Part shown: positions 9,285 to 18,594 of the stretch, one piece after another
Position numbering within the stretch: the stretch's first letter is position 1
How the letters are laid out: every line of letters starts with the position of its first letter
Assembly (NCBI RefSeq): GCF_022751215.1
Contig: NZ_JAICDG010000009.1
Location: 84,815-148,814 of the forward strand
DNA: 64,000 nucleotides
DNA from: Actinomadura terrae
GTDB taxonomy: Bacteria > Actinomycetota > Actinomycetes > Streptosporangiales > Streptosporangiaceae
Direction: 5' to 3'
Notes under the pieces: model-generated
Told to the model about the DNA's origin: nothing
Databases searched by the model: none
The model's input: only the letters and a program-made list of their open reading frames with translations
Position numbers and translations under genes: made by a program

Positions 9285-9322
9285 CAGGAAAAAGCGCATG
9301 GCCCCGGGTGGGGGCCATGCGC
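9285..9322 (-). terminator. Intrinsic terminator after rbpA
   Basis: On the minus strand, GCGCATGGCCCC pairs perfectly with GGGGCCATGCGC (12 bp, short loop), followed at once by TTTTT. It lies 20 bp beyond the rbpA stop and closes the gap-pgk-tpiA-secG-rbpA run. Confidence 0.9.
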
Positions 9323-9341
9323 CTAGGTGCGGGGCGGCAGG

Positions 9342-9716
9342 TCAGCTGCGGCCCGCGGCCTCCAGGGCCTTCTTGACGGCGGCGCGCTTCTGGCGGAGCT
9401 TGGCGAGCGCCTCTTCGAGGATGGCCTCGCCGTCCTCGTCGCTGCGCCGCTCCTTCACGTAGGCCAGGTGCGTCTTGTACGGCTCCGTCTTCGGCGGGGC
9501 CGGCGGGTTCTCCGAGTCCTGGCCCGCGGGGAACCCGCAACGCGGGCAGTCCCAGGTCTCGGGGACCGCGACGTCGGTCGCGAAGCTGGGGCGGGTCTCG
9601 TGCCGGTTGGCGCAATAGAAGGTCACCCAGACGCGGGGGGCGGCGTCGCCGCGCTCCGCCTCTCCCATCGGACCGGCCCCGACACGGCTGCCCCGAATCG
9701 CGTTGCCACTACCCAC
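9342..9716 (-). CDS. rbpA: RNA polymerase-binding protein RbpA
   Basis: Actinobacterial transcription factor that binds the principal sigma factor and RNA polymerase and stabilises the open complex. The 124 residues match throughout: the N-terminal GNAIRGSRVGAGPMGEAERG, the zinc-binding core (FYCANRHETRP... and WDCPRCGFPAG), the basic linker and the C-terminal sigma-interaction domain (YKTHLAYVKERRSDEDGEAI). The start is GTG, with GAGGAG upstream. It follows secG by about 80 bp and has a strong terminator behind it. Confidence 0.97.
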   Translation of the reverse strand: MGSGNAIRGSRVGAGPMGEAERGDAAPRVWVTFYCANRHETRPSFATDVAVPETWDCPRCGFPAGQDSENPPAPPKTEPYKTHLAYVKERRSDEDGEAILEEALAKLRQKRAAVKKALEAAGRS

Positions 9717-9797
9717 GGACTACTCCTCGCTCAGTTTGCCCTTGCCGCCCGTGACCTCCGAGGGCGGCGCGGCGCTCGTACATATGGTTCAGGCGGC

Positions 9798-10040
9798 TCA
9801 GCCGACGCCCTTGTGCTTGAACAGCAGCCCGAGCACGACGATCGAGGCGAACCAGAGCACGCCGACACCGACGGTCAGGCGGTCGAGGTTGCGCTCCACG
9901 ACCGACGATCCGCCCAGGGACGAGTTGATCCCGCCGCCGAACATGTCGGACAGGCCACCACCCTTCCCCTTGTGCATCAGGACGAGGACCACCATCAGCA
10001 GGCTCGTGACGATGAGCACGATGGACGATGCGATGATCAC
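9798..10040 (-). CDS. secG: Preprotein translocase subunit SecG
   Basis: An 80-residue component of the SecYEG channel with two membrane helices (SIVLIVTSLLMVVLVLMHKG and VGVGVLWFASIVVLGLLF) linked by the conserved GKGGGLSDMFGGG cytosolic loop. It lies in its usual actinobacterial position downstream of tpiA and upstream of rbpA. A 354-bp gap separates it from tpiA, longer than usual, so it may have its own promoter. Confidence 0.97.
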   Translation of the reverse strand: MIIASSIVLIVTSLLMVVLVLMHKGKGGGLSDMFGGGINSSLGGSSVVERNLDRLTVGVGVLWFASIVVLGLLFKHKGVG

Positions 10041-10394
10041 AGTTCTTCAACGCCTTCTCTGGCCGGTCCCGCCGGGAGCGGGCTCGTCTGTCGTTAAGGA
10101 CCTTGCCTGTCGTGCGGGTGCTACCTGCGTTCCAAGATCGGTCGGTGCTTCAAGATCGAACAGTGCTGGGTCGAACAGTGCTCGGGTCGAACGGTGCTAC
10201 AGGATCGAACGGTGCTTCTGGGTCTGACGGTGGTGCAGGTCCGGTCCGCCGCTGGAGGCCGGGTGGCCTCCCGGCGGCGCTGCCGGCGGGCGGAGGGTCG
10301 AGCCGGACGGTTTACCCGTCCGGTACGAAGGGTACGACGAAGTCTCCCCTGGTACGGCAAGAACCCCCATGTGATACCGAATTGATCAGTTTGA
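10041..10394. other. Long tpiA-secG gap with tandem array and hairpins
   Basis: No gene is recognised in these 354 bp. They hold a degenerate tandem array (10132-10238), a perfect inverted repeat CCGGACGG / CCGTCCGG at 10303-10310 and 10316-10323 with a 5-base loop, and a short TGATCAGTTTGATCA repeat just after the tpiA stop. The hairpins could attenuate transcription between tpiA and secG. Confidence 0.5.
10132..10238. repeat. About 17-bp degenerate tandem array (6 units)
   Basis: Six units with core GATCGAACGGTGCT and lengths of 16-18 bp run between secG and tpiA. Unlike most arrays in the window this one is not placed on a stop codon; it sits roughly 100 bp upstream of the secG start. Confidence 0.7.
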
Positions 10395-11189
10395 TCAGAC
10401 GGGGAGTTCACGGTACCGGCAGATCTTGACGAACTCTCCCGGGTCCAGGCTGGCACCACCGACCAAAGCGCCGTCCACGTCGGGCTGCGCCATGATCCCG
10501 GCGATGTTCCCGCCCTTCACCGAGCCGCCGTACAGGATACGCGTCTGGTCGGCCACTCCGCCCTCGTAGAGCTCGGCGATTCGCGTCCTGACGGCGCCGC
10601 AGACCTCCTGGGCGTCCTTCGGGGTGGCGACCTCGCCGGTGCCGATCGCCCAGACCGGCTCGTAGGCGATCACGCTGCGCCGCACCTGCTCGGCGGTGAG
10701 CTTGTCGAGCGCGCCGTCCACCTGCTTCAGGACGTGCGGGACGTGCTCGCCGGCCTTGCGGACCTCCAGCCCCTCCCCCACGCACACGATCGGCGTGATG
10801 TCGGCGGCGAGGGCCGCCCTGGCCTTGGCGTTGACGAGCGCGTCGTCCTCGCCGTGGTACTGGCGGCGCTCGGAGTGCCCGACGGCGACGTAGGAGCAGC
10901 CGAGCTTGGCCAGCATCGACGCGGCGATCTCGCCGGTGTAGGCGCCGGAGGCGTGCTGGGAGACGTCCTGCGCGCCGTACTGGATCGCGAGGCGGTCGGC
11001 GTCGATCAGCGTCTGCACCGAGCGCAGGTCGGTGAACGGCGGGAGCACGACCACGTCGACGGCGTCGTGGTCGGCCTCCTTGAGCGCGAACGCCATCTTC
11101 TGGACGAGCAGGATCGCGTCCAGGTGGTTCTTGTTCATCTTCCAGTTGCCGGCCATCAGCGGCTTGCGGGAAGGGGTCACGGGGGCCAT
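10395..11189 (-). CDS. tpiA: Triosephosphate isomerase
   Basis: Interconverts dihydroxyacetone phosphate and glyceraldehyde 3-phosphate in glycolysis. The 264-residue barrel shows the catalytic lysine (MAGNWKMNKN), catalytic histidine (VGHSERR), catalytic glutamate with the flexible loop (AYEPVWAIGTGEVATP) and the phosphate-binding LYGGSVKGGN and LVGGASLDP. It starts 3 bp after the pgk stop, so the two are co-translated. Confidence 0.98.
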   Translation of the reverse strand: MAPVTPSRKPLMAGNWKMNKNHLDAILLVQKMAFALKEADHDAVDVVVLPPFTDLRSVQTLIDADRLAIQYGAQDVSQHASGAYTGEIAASMLAKLGCSYVAVGHSERRQYHGEDDALVNAKARAALAADITPIVCVGEGLEVRKAGEHVPHVLKQVDGALDKLTAEQVRRSVIAYEPVWAIGTGEVATPKDAQEVCGAVRTRIAELYEGGVADQTRILYGGSVKGGNIAGIMAQPDVDGALVGGASLDPGEFVKICRYRELPV

Positions 11190-11192
11190 CGG

Positions 11193-12398
<1,206 letters not shown>

Positions 12399-12476
12399 CG
12401 GGTTGGAGTGTCCTTCCGGATACGGCCGCGCCGTGCCCTGCCGCCCGGAGGCGCGGGCCACGGCGCGGCCGGTGGC

Positions 12477-12540
12477 GCGGTCGGTGACTACGCGGTCGGT
12501 GACTACGCGGTCGGTGACTACTGGGTCGGTGACTACGGGG

Positions 12541-12543
<3 letters not shown>
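12477..12543. repeat. 15-bp tandem array between gap and pgk (4 units plus the stop-codon unit)
   Basis: Three identical copies of GCGGTCGGTGACTAC (12477-12521) and a fourth with two changes (12522-12536) are followed by a fifth, diverged unit that contains the TGA of the minus-strand gap gene at 12541-12543. The array occupies much of the intercistronic spacer of a core glycolytic operon. Confidence 0.9.
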
Positions 12544-13545
<1,002 letters not shown>

Positions 13546-13794
13546 GGAACGGCTCTCCTCATACGTCGTCTCACCCGGTGTGACCGGGCCGTCCTCCAGC
13601 GTCGGACCGGGGCTTTCCCCCGTGCTCTCGACCCTATCCAATGACCCGCGAGTAGCCCGACACCGGTCGAGCAGGAAGTCACCGGTCGAGGAGGAAGTCA
13701 CGGCGGGTGTCGCACGCTCTCACGTGGGCGATCACGGGTGGGCCCGCACCCACCGGCGGGGCGGGCTCGTCCCGTGACCGGGCCGGTGGATGAA

Positions 13795-14805
13795 TCAGCG
13801 GGCGAACGGGTGGCGCCCGACCACCTTTCCCTCGGAGTTCAGGAGGGTGAGCACGCCGGTGATCCGCTCCCCCTCGCGCCGTGGGCGGTACATGCGCGGC
13901 GCGGTCGCGAAGATCGTCACGGCTCCGCGGCGGCCCACCGTGGCCCGCCCGCAGTTGGCCCCGCCCTGCCCGCGGGCCCCGCACGCGAACCGCATGCGGG
14001 TGCCGTCGGTGTAGACGGCCTCGAAGGAGGCGACCGGCGCCTTGGCGAACCCCACCCAGGACGCCTCCCCGGCGCCGCGTTCGCCGGAGTAGCCGACGAA
14101 GGAGTTCCACCCCCGGGGCGCGACCCGGGTGTAGGCACGGCATATCGTCCGGCGCCCGGCCTTGCTCAGGGCCTGGATCTGGATGTTCCCCGAGGCCTCC
14201 TCCATCGGGACGAACCACCGGCCGGGGTCGCCGGGATCGCGCAGCGCGCCGACCTGCCGCAGCGCCAGCGCCCGCCCCTGGGGAGGGGTGGCGCCGGCGC
14301 ACAGCGTGGCCAGCGTCTTGGCGACCTCGCGTGGGGTGAGGATCGCCGAGGGCGGGGGCTGGCTCCCGCTTCCCTGGGCCAGGGGGCCGGCGCGGTGCTC
14401 CCGGTCGCTCCCGCCGCCGGGCAGGTGCGACGGCACCAGCGTGATCGCGACGGCGGTGCAGGCGACGGCGGACGCGGCGAGGACGGGCCCGGCCAGACGG
14501 CGGCGCCCGCGACCCCGATAGCCCCTGCGGTCGGCACGCTCCCGCACGCGCTCCCAGGCATCGGGGCTCACCGTGTACGACTCGCCCTGCGCGCGCAGCG
14601 CCTCCCGCAGGGCCCTCTCGACATCCGCCCTGCTCTCCGTACCCGCCTGGTCCGCGGCACCCGTCTTGCCGTGTGTTCCTGTCCTGCCCTCGGTACCCGA
14701 CTTGCCCTCGGTACCTGGCCTGCTCTCGGTGCCCGCCTTGCCCTCGGTACCCGTCTGGCTCCCGGTACCCGTCTGGCTCTCGTCCGCCTTGCCGATGTCC
14801 GTCAT
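13795..14805 (-). CDS. Membrane-anchored ECF sigma partner, probably an anti-sigma or sensor protein
   Basis: A 336-residue protein whose ATG overlaps the sigma-factor stop (ATGA), so the two are made together. N-terminal residues about 10-56 are a low-complexity segment of six-residue units (GTEGK-type) from an 18-bp array. Then comes a short cytosolic helical region (RADVERALREALRAQGES), one membrane helix (LAGPVLAASAVACTAVAITLV) and an extracytoplasmic domain (RWFVPMEEASGNIQIQALSK, GWNSFVGYSGERGAG, FACGARGQGGANCGRATVG, ITGVLTLLNSEGKVVG). The topology and coupling fit an anti-sigma factor; no HxxxCxxC zinc motif is present. The extracytoplasmic domain is not recognised. Confidence 0.75.
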   Translation of the reverse strand: MTDIGKADESQTGTGSQTGTEGKAGTESRPGTEGKSGTEGRTGTHGKTGAADQAGTESRADVERALREALRAQGESYTVSPDAWERVRERADRRGYRGRGRRRLAGPVLAASAVACTAVAITLVPSHLPGGGSDREHRAGPLAQGSGSQPPPSAILTPREVAKTLATLCAGATPPQGRALALRQVGALRDPGDPGRWFVPMEEASGNIQIQALSKAGRRTICRAYTRVAPRGWNSFVGYSGERGAGEASWVGFAKAPVASFEAVYTDGTRMRFACGARGQGGANCGRATVGRRGAVTIFATAPRMYRPRREGERITGVLTLLNSEGKVVGRHPFAR

Positions 14806-14810
14806 TCCGG
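14631..14810. repeat. 18-bp tandem array at the sigma factor/partner junction (about 10 units)
   Basis: Units of 18 bp such as GCCCTCGGTACCCGTCTG are best conserved between 14691 and 14774. In register, the array reaches the unit (14793-14810) that holds the sigma-factor stop and the partner's start codon. It is read as the N-terminal TGTEGK-type segment of the partner protein. Confidence 0.82.
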
Positions 14811-15326
14811 GGCACCTCCCAGGGCGCGCTGGAGGGCGGCGATGCCGCGCCTGATGTGGGTCTTGGCCGAGCCGGGCGAGACGTCCATCGCCTCGGCCAC
14901 CTCGTGGTCGGTGAGGTCGAGCCAGTAGCGCAGGACGAGGGCCTCGCGCTGCCTGCGCGACAGGCCGTCCAGGGCGACGATCAGCTCGCGGTGGCCCTCC
15001 CGGTCGAGCGCCACCAGCTCGGCGGCGGCGGCCGGTTCGGGCGGCGGGGGCTGCCGGAGGCGGACGAGGCGCAGGTGGCGGCGCCGGTTGCGGGTCAGGT
15101 TGCAGACGGTGGCGCGCAGGTAGGCGGGCGCGGTCTCGGGACGCCGCAGCGCCCCGCCGCGTCCCTGGAGGCGGGCGAAGGCCTCCTGCGCCACGTCCTC
15201 GGGGTCGTCCGCGCCCAGCAGGCCTGCGAGCCCCACGAGCCGCGGGTAGTGCGCGGCGAACAGCTCCTCCAGGGCGGACCTGGACAGGGTCGCCGCCTCG
15301 CCGCGGCCAAGGTCTTCGACGGACAT
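14802..15326 (-). CDS. ECF RNA polymerase sigma factor (SigE/Sig70-family)
   Basis: A 174-residue ECF sigma factor. Region 2 runs LEELFAAHYPRLVGLAGLLG, DDPEDVAQEAFARL, PAYLRATVCNLTRNRRRH; region 4 runs LSRRQREALVLRYWLDLTDHEVAEAMDVSPGSAKTHIRRG. It directs RNA polymerase to a small regulon, probably including its own promoter and perhaps the divergent heparinase-like gene. The ATG at 15326 (MSVEDLGRGE) is preferred; in-frame ATGs at 15377 and 15365 and a GTG at 15329 are alternatives. The stop overlaps the partner's start (ATGA). Confidence 0.88.
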   Translation of the reverse strand: MSVEDLGRGEAATLSRSALEELFAAHYPRLVGLAGLLGADDPEDVAQEAFARLQGRGGALRRPETAPAYLRATVCNLTRNRRRHLRLVRLRQPPPPEPAAAAELVALDREGHRELIVALDGLSRRQREALVLRYWLDLTDHEVAEAMDVSPGSAKTHIRRGIAALQRALGGAPE

Positions 15327-15457
15327 CACGTCGATAGGACACCCGGGCGGGAGGATGGATGACATCGGGCGCCACACGTTCCGTGCCGTCGCCGAGCGTT
15401 CACCATCCCGTCACCCGCGACCGTCAACCATCGCCCGACGTGATGTGTCTCTGACCC

Positions 15458-17422
15458 GTGTACAAAGGATCTTCGGGAAGGCCGCGCCGCGCCGGGGGCA
15501 CCGTCGCGGGGAAGCTCAGGGGCACGGTCGCGGGCAGGCTCGCGGGCGCCGCCGCGCTGTTGGCGCTGGTCACGGCCTGTGAGGGGTCAGCCGGGTCGGC
15601 GCCGTTCGGGTCGGTGTCACCGGGTGGCCCTGAGGGCGGCGACGTAGGCGCCATGGGGGGCGGTGAGAGCAAGGCGAAATGCCTCGGGTTCAACGGCCTG
15701 GACGGGCTGAACCCGGCGGCGGAGGTCCGCGCGGGCCGGTTCAGGGTCCCCGGCTCGGCCGCGACGCGGATCGCGACCGGCACGGACGTCGACTGGGGCC
15801 TGGACCCCTTCAACGACCGGACGTGGCAGCTCTGGCTGCACTCCCTCGAATGGCTCGGCGGCACGATCAAGGAGTACGAGCGGACACGCGACCCGTCCGC
15901 CCTCGACCTCGCCACCGGGATCGCCCGGGACTGGCTCGCCGACAACGCCCGGCCGGAGCGGTTCGACGAGCACCGGCGCGAGTCGATCTTCGAGGGCACG
16001 AAGTTCCGGCTGGCGACGCTCGTCTGCCTGCGCCGGTATCGGAGCGGGCGCTGGCTGGACGAGGCGATCGCCCGGCACGCGGAGTGGCTCGCCGATCCGA
16101 AGCACTACTCGGGCCCCTGGAACCACGGCACCGACGAGTCCATGATCTTGATGACGGCGGGCTGCGGGATCGGCCGCGCCGACCTCGTCGACGCCGGCCA
16201 CCGGCGGCTGCTGGACTCGATGCTCGCCCCGCCCGGCGGCGCGCGGCCCGCGATCGACGAGGAGGGCGCCAACAGCGAGCAGTCCACGCACTACTCCGTC
16301 TACAACCGGGGCCGGTGGCGGCTGGCGTTCGAGGTGATGCGCGTCTGCGGCCGTCCCGCGCCGCCCGAGTTCCTCGAACGGCACCGCAGGATGGACGAGT
16401 TCATCGCGTTCCAGACGACGCCCGGCGGGGACCAGCTCCAGATCGGCGAGTCCTACGCGGCCAGGGCGTCCGACATCAGCGCGCCGGGGAACGGCCCGCT
16501 CAGGTACGTCGCGACCGGCGGCGCCAAGGGCACCCCGCCGCGCCACCGGGCACGCGTCTACCAGGCGGGATACGTCATGGGACGCTCCGGCTGGGGCAGG
16601 CGGGGCCGGAGGCTCGCCGACGAGATGTCCTACACCGCGCGGTTTGGCCCCGGCCGGTACGCGCACGGCCAGAACGACCACATGGCGCTCACGTTCCACG
16701 CGCTCGGCCGCGACATCCTCGTCCCGAGCGGGCACATCGGCTACAGCGACCCGGAGTGGAACGCCTGGCTGCGCTCGCCCGACGCGCACAGCACGGTCGT
16801 CGTGCGGGGCGCGGAGTTCGACCCGAAGGCCCCGACGGAGCTGACCGCGCACCGGTTCCGACTCGGTGCCGACACGTTCCGGTTCACCGACACCGCCTTC
16901 GCCGGGACGACCCGGTCACGGACAGTGCTCGCCGCCTCCGACCCCGACGCGCTGCTGGTGCTGGACGACGTCGCGTCCGCCGCGTCCGTTCCCGTGGAGC
17001 AGCTCTGGCACCTTCCGGCCGAGTTCACCGCCGTCCCGGACGGGACGGGCGCGATCGCGACGGCGGGCAAGGTCCGCGTCCACTTCCTTCAGATTCCGCT
17101 GCCCGGCTCGGCGCCGCTCCCCGCCCGGATCACCCGGGGCAGCCTCAAGCCGCCGCAGGGGTGGATCGTCCCGGCCCCGCGCAAGCCCCTCCCCGCGCCG
17201 GTGGTGTCGTTTCCCGCCGAGGGACCGAAGGTGCGGATGCTGACGCTGATCGCTCCCGTCCGTGGTGAGGGACGACGTGGAGGAGGCGGCCACGGCGAGG
17301 AGCGGCCGCAGGTGCGGACGAGCGCACTGCCGGGCGGCGGGCTGCGCGTCGAGGCGGAGTTCTCCGGCCGCCGCCTCACCGCCGAGGTCGCCCCGGACGG
17401 GACGCTCCGCCGCCTCCCCTGA
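15458..17422 (+). CDS. Secreted heparinase II/III-family lipoprotein (polysaccharide lyase-like)
   Basis: A 654-residue predicted lipoprotein. A basic N-terminus and hydrophobic stretch end in the lipobox LVTAC (about residue 41). An alpha-helical toroid follows (WQLWLHSLEWLGGTIKEYER; FEGTKFRLATLVCLRRYR; the catalytic-region WNHGTDESMI and EEGANSEQSTHYSVYNRGR with Asn-His and His-Tyr candidates). The beta-sandwich heparinase II/III C-terminal domain has RFGPGRYAHGQNDHMALTFH and HSTVVVRGAEFDP. Family members cleave uronic-acid polysaccharides by beta-elimination; the substrate is unknown. The GTG at 15458 is the only plausible start. The leader holds an in-frame 24-bp duplication (15497-15544). 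It faces away from the ECF sigma gene and interrupts the usual whiA-gap adjacency. Confidence 0.85.
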   Translation: MYKGSSGRPRRAGGTVAGKLRGTVAGRLAGAAALLALVTACEGSAGSAPFGSVSPGGPEGGDVGAMGGGESKAKCLGFNGLDGLNPAAEVRAGRFRVPGSAATRIATGTDVDWGLDPFNDRTWQLWLHSLEWLGGTIKEYERTRDPSALDLATGIARDWLADNARPERFDEHRRESIFEGTKFRLATLVCLRRYRSGRWLDEAIARHAEWLADPKHYSGPWNHGTDESMILMTAGCGIGRADLVDAGHRRLLDSMLAPPGGARPAIDEEGANSEQSTHYSVYNRGRWRLAFEVMRVCGRPAPPEFLERHRRMDEFIAFQTTPGGDQLQIGESYAARASDISAPGNGPLRYVATGGAKGTPPRHRARVYQAGYVMGRSGWGRRGRRLADEMSYTARFGPGRYAHGQNDHMALTFHALGRDILVPSGHIGYSDPEWNAWLRSPDAHSTVVVRGAEFDPKAPTELTAHRFRLGADTFRFTDTAFAGTTRSRTVLAASDPDALLVLDDVASAASVPVEQLWHLPAEFTAVPDGTGAIATAGKVRVHFLQIPLPGSAPLPARITRGSLKPPQGWIVPAPRKPLPAPVVSFPAEGPKVRMLTLIAPVRGEGRRGGGGHGEERPQVRTSALPGGGLRVEAEFSGRRLTAEVAPDGTLRRLP

Positions 17423-17435
17423 CCCCGGCGACCGC

Positions 17436-17530
17436 GCGGCGGCCAGGTGGGCGGGCGGCGGGCGGGTGACCAGGCGTCGGCCGGGTAACCAAGCGGCGGC
17501 CGGGTGGGCGGGCGTCGTCCAGGTGAGCGG
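17436..17530. repeat. 19-bp tandem array between convergent heparinase-like gene and whiA (5 units)
   Basis: Five units of exactly 19 bp, with core GCGGCGGCCGGGTGACCAG, lie between the two convergent stop codons (17422 and 17554). The period is not a multiple of three and the region is untranslated. Confidence 0.82.
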
Positions 17531-17553
17531 GTGGCCGGGCGGCGGGCGCGGGG

Positions 17554-18534
17554 TCAGGGGGCGAGCATGTCGGCGGTGAGGTTCGCCTCGGTACCGGGGA
17601 TGCCCTGGTCGCCGGCCCGCTTGTCGGCCATCGCGAGCAGCCGCCTGATCCGCCCGGCGATGGCGTCCTTGGTGAGCGGCGGGTCGGCGAGTTGGCCGAG
17701 CTCCTCCAGCGACGCCTGCTTGTGCTCCAGCCGCAGCCGTCCCGCGTTCACCAGGTGCTCGGGGGCGTCGTCGCCGAGGATCTCCAGCGCGCGGGCGACC
17801 CTGGCCCCGGCGGCGACGGCGGCGCGCGCCGAGCGGCGCAGGTTGGCGTCGTCGAAGTTGGCGAGCCGGTTGGCGGTGGCGCGCACCTCGCGGCGCATCC
17901 GCCGCTCCTCCCACGCCAGGACGCTGTCGTGGGCGCCGAGCCGGGTGAGCAGCGCACTGATCGCGTCCCCGTCGCGGACGACGACCCGGTCGACGCCGCG
18001 GACCTCGCGCGCCTTGGCGTGGATCTTCAGCCGGCGGGCGGCGCCGACCAGCGCGAGCGCCGCCTCCGGGCCGGGGCAGGTCACCTCCAGCGACATCGAC
18101 CGGCCCGGCTCGGTGAGCGACCCGTGCGCGAGGAACGCCCCCCGCCAGGCCGACTCGGCGTCGCACGCGGCGCCCGCGACCACATGCCGGGGCAGCCCCC
18201 GGACGGGCCGTCCGTTGTTGTCGATGAGCCCGGTCTGCCGCGCGAGGGACTCACCGTCGCGGAACACGCGGACCACGTAGCGGTTGCCCTTGCGCAGCCC
18301 GCTCGGCGCGAGCACCACCACCTCCGAGGTGTGCCCGAACACCTCGGCGACGTCCTTGATGAGCCGCCGCGCCGCCACTCCGGTGTCGATCTCGGCCTCG
18401 ATCACGATGCGCCCGCTGACCAGGTGCAGACCCCCCGCGAACCGCAGCAGCGTCGAGACCTCGGCCTTGCGGCAGCACGGCTTGAGCACCGTGAGCCGGC
18501 TCAGCTCGTCCTTGACCACACCGGTCATCGCCAT
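17554..18534 (-). CDS. whiA: Sporulation/division regulator WhiA
   Basis: A 326-residue DNA-binding protein with an N-terminal LAGLIDADG-derived domain (TVLKPCCRKAEVSTLLRFAGG; AWRGAFLAHGSLTEPGRSMS) and a C-terminal helix-turn-helix (LRLEHKQASLEELGQLADPP, LTKDAIAGRIRRLLAMADKR). In Streptomyces it works with WhiB to activate sporulation and division genes such as ftsZ; it is conserved across Gram-positives. It sits 60 bp after yvcK in the standard uvrC-rapZ-yvcK-whiA order. Confidence 0.98.
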   Translation of the reverse strand: MAMTGVVKDELSRLTVLKPCCRKAEVSTLLRFAGGLHLVSGRIVIEAEIDTGVAARRLIKDVAEVFGHTSEVVVLAPSGLRKGNRYVVRVFRDGESLARQTGLIDNNGRPVRGLPRHVVAGAACDAESAWRGAFLAHGSLTEPGRSMSLEVTCPGPEAALALVGAARRLKIHAKAREVRGVDRVVVRDGDAISALLTRLGAHDSVLAWEERRMRREVRATANRLANFDDANLRRSARAAVAAGARVARALEILGDDAPEHLVNAGRLRLEHKQASLEELGQLADPPLTKDAIAGRIRRLLAMADKRAGDQGIPGTEANLTADMLAP

Positions 18535-18594
18535 AGATGAACCCTCCCCCTATCGGACTTCCAGCAGTCTCGCCGATGACGGCCCGACCGGACG

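Noticed and set aside
9798..10040. Mobile element or phage signature anywhere in the window
   Set aside because: No transposase, integrase, recombinase or terminal inverted repeat was seen; the accessory genes appear to sit in ordinary chromosomal context.
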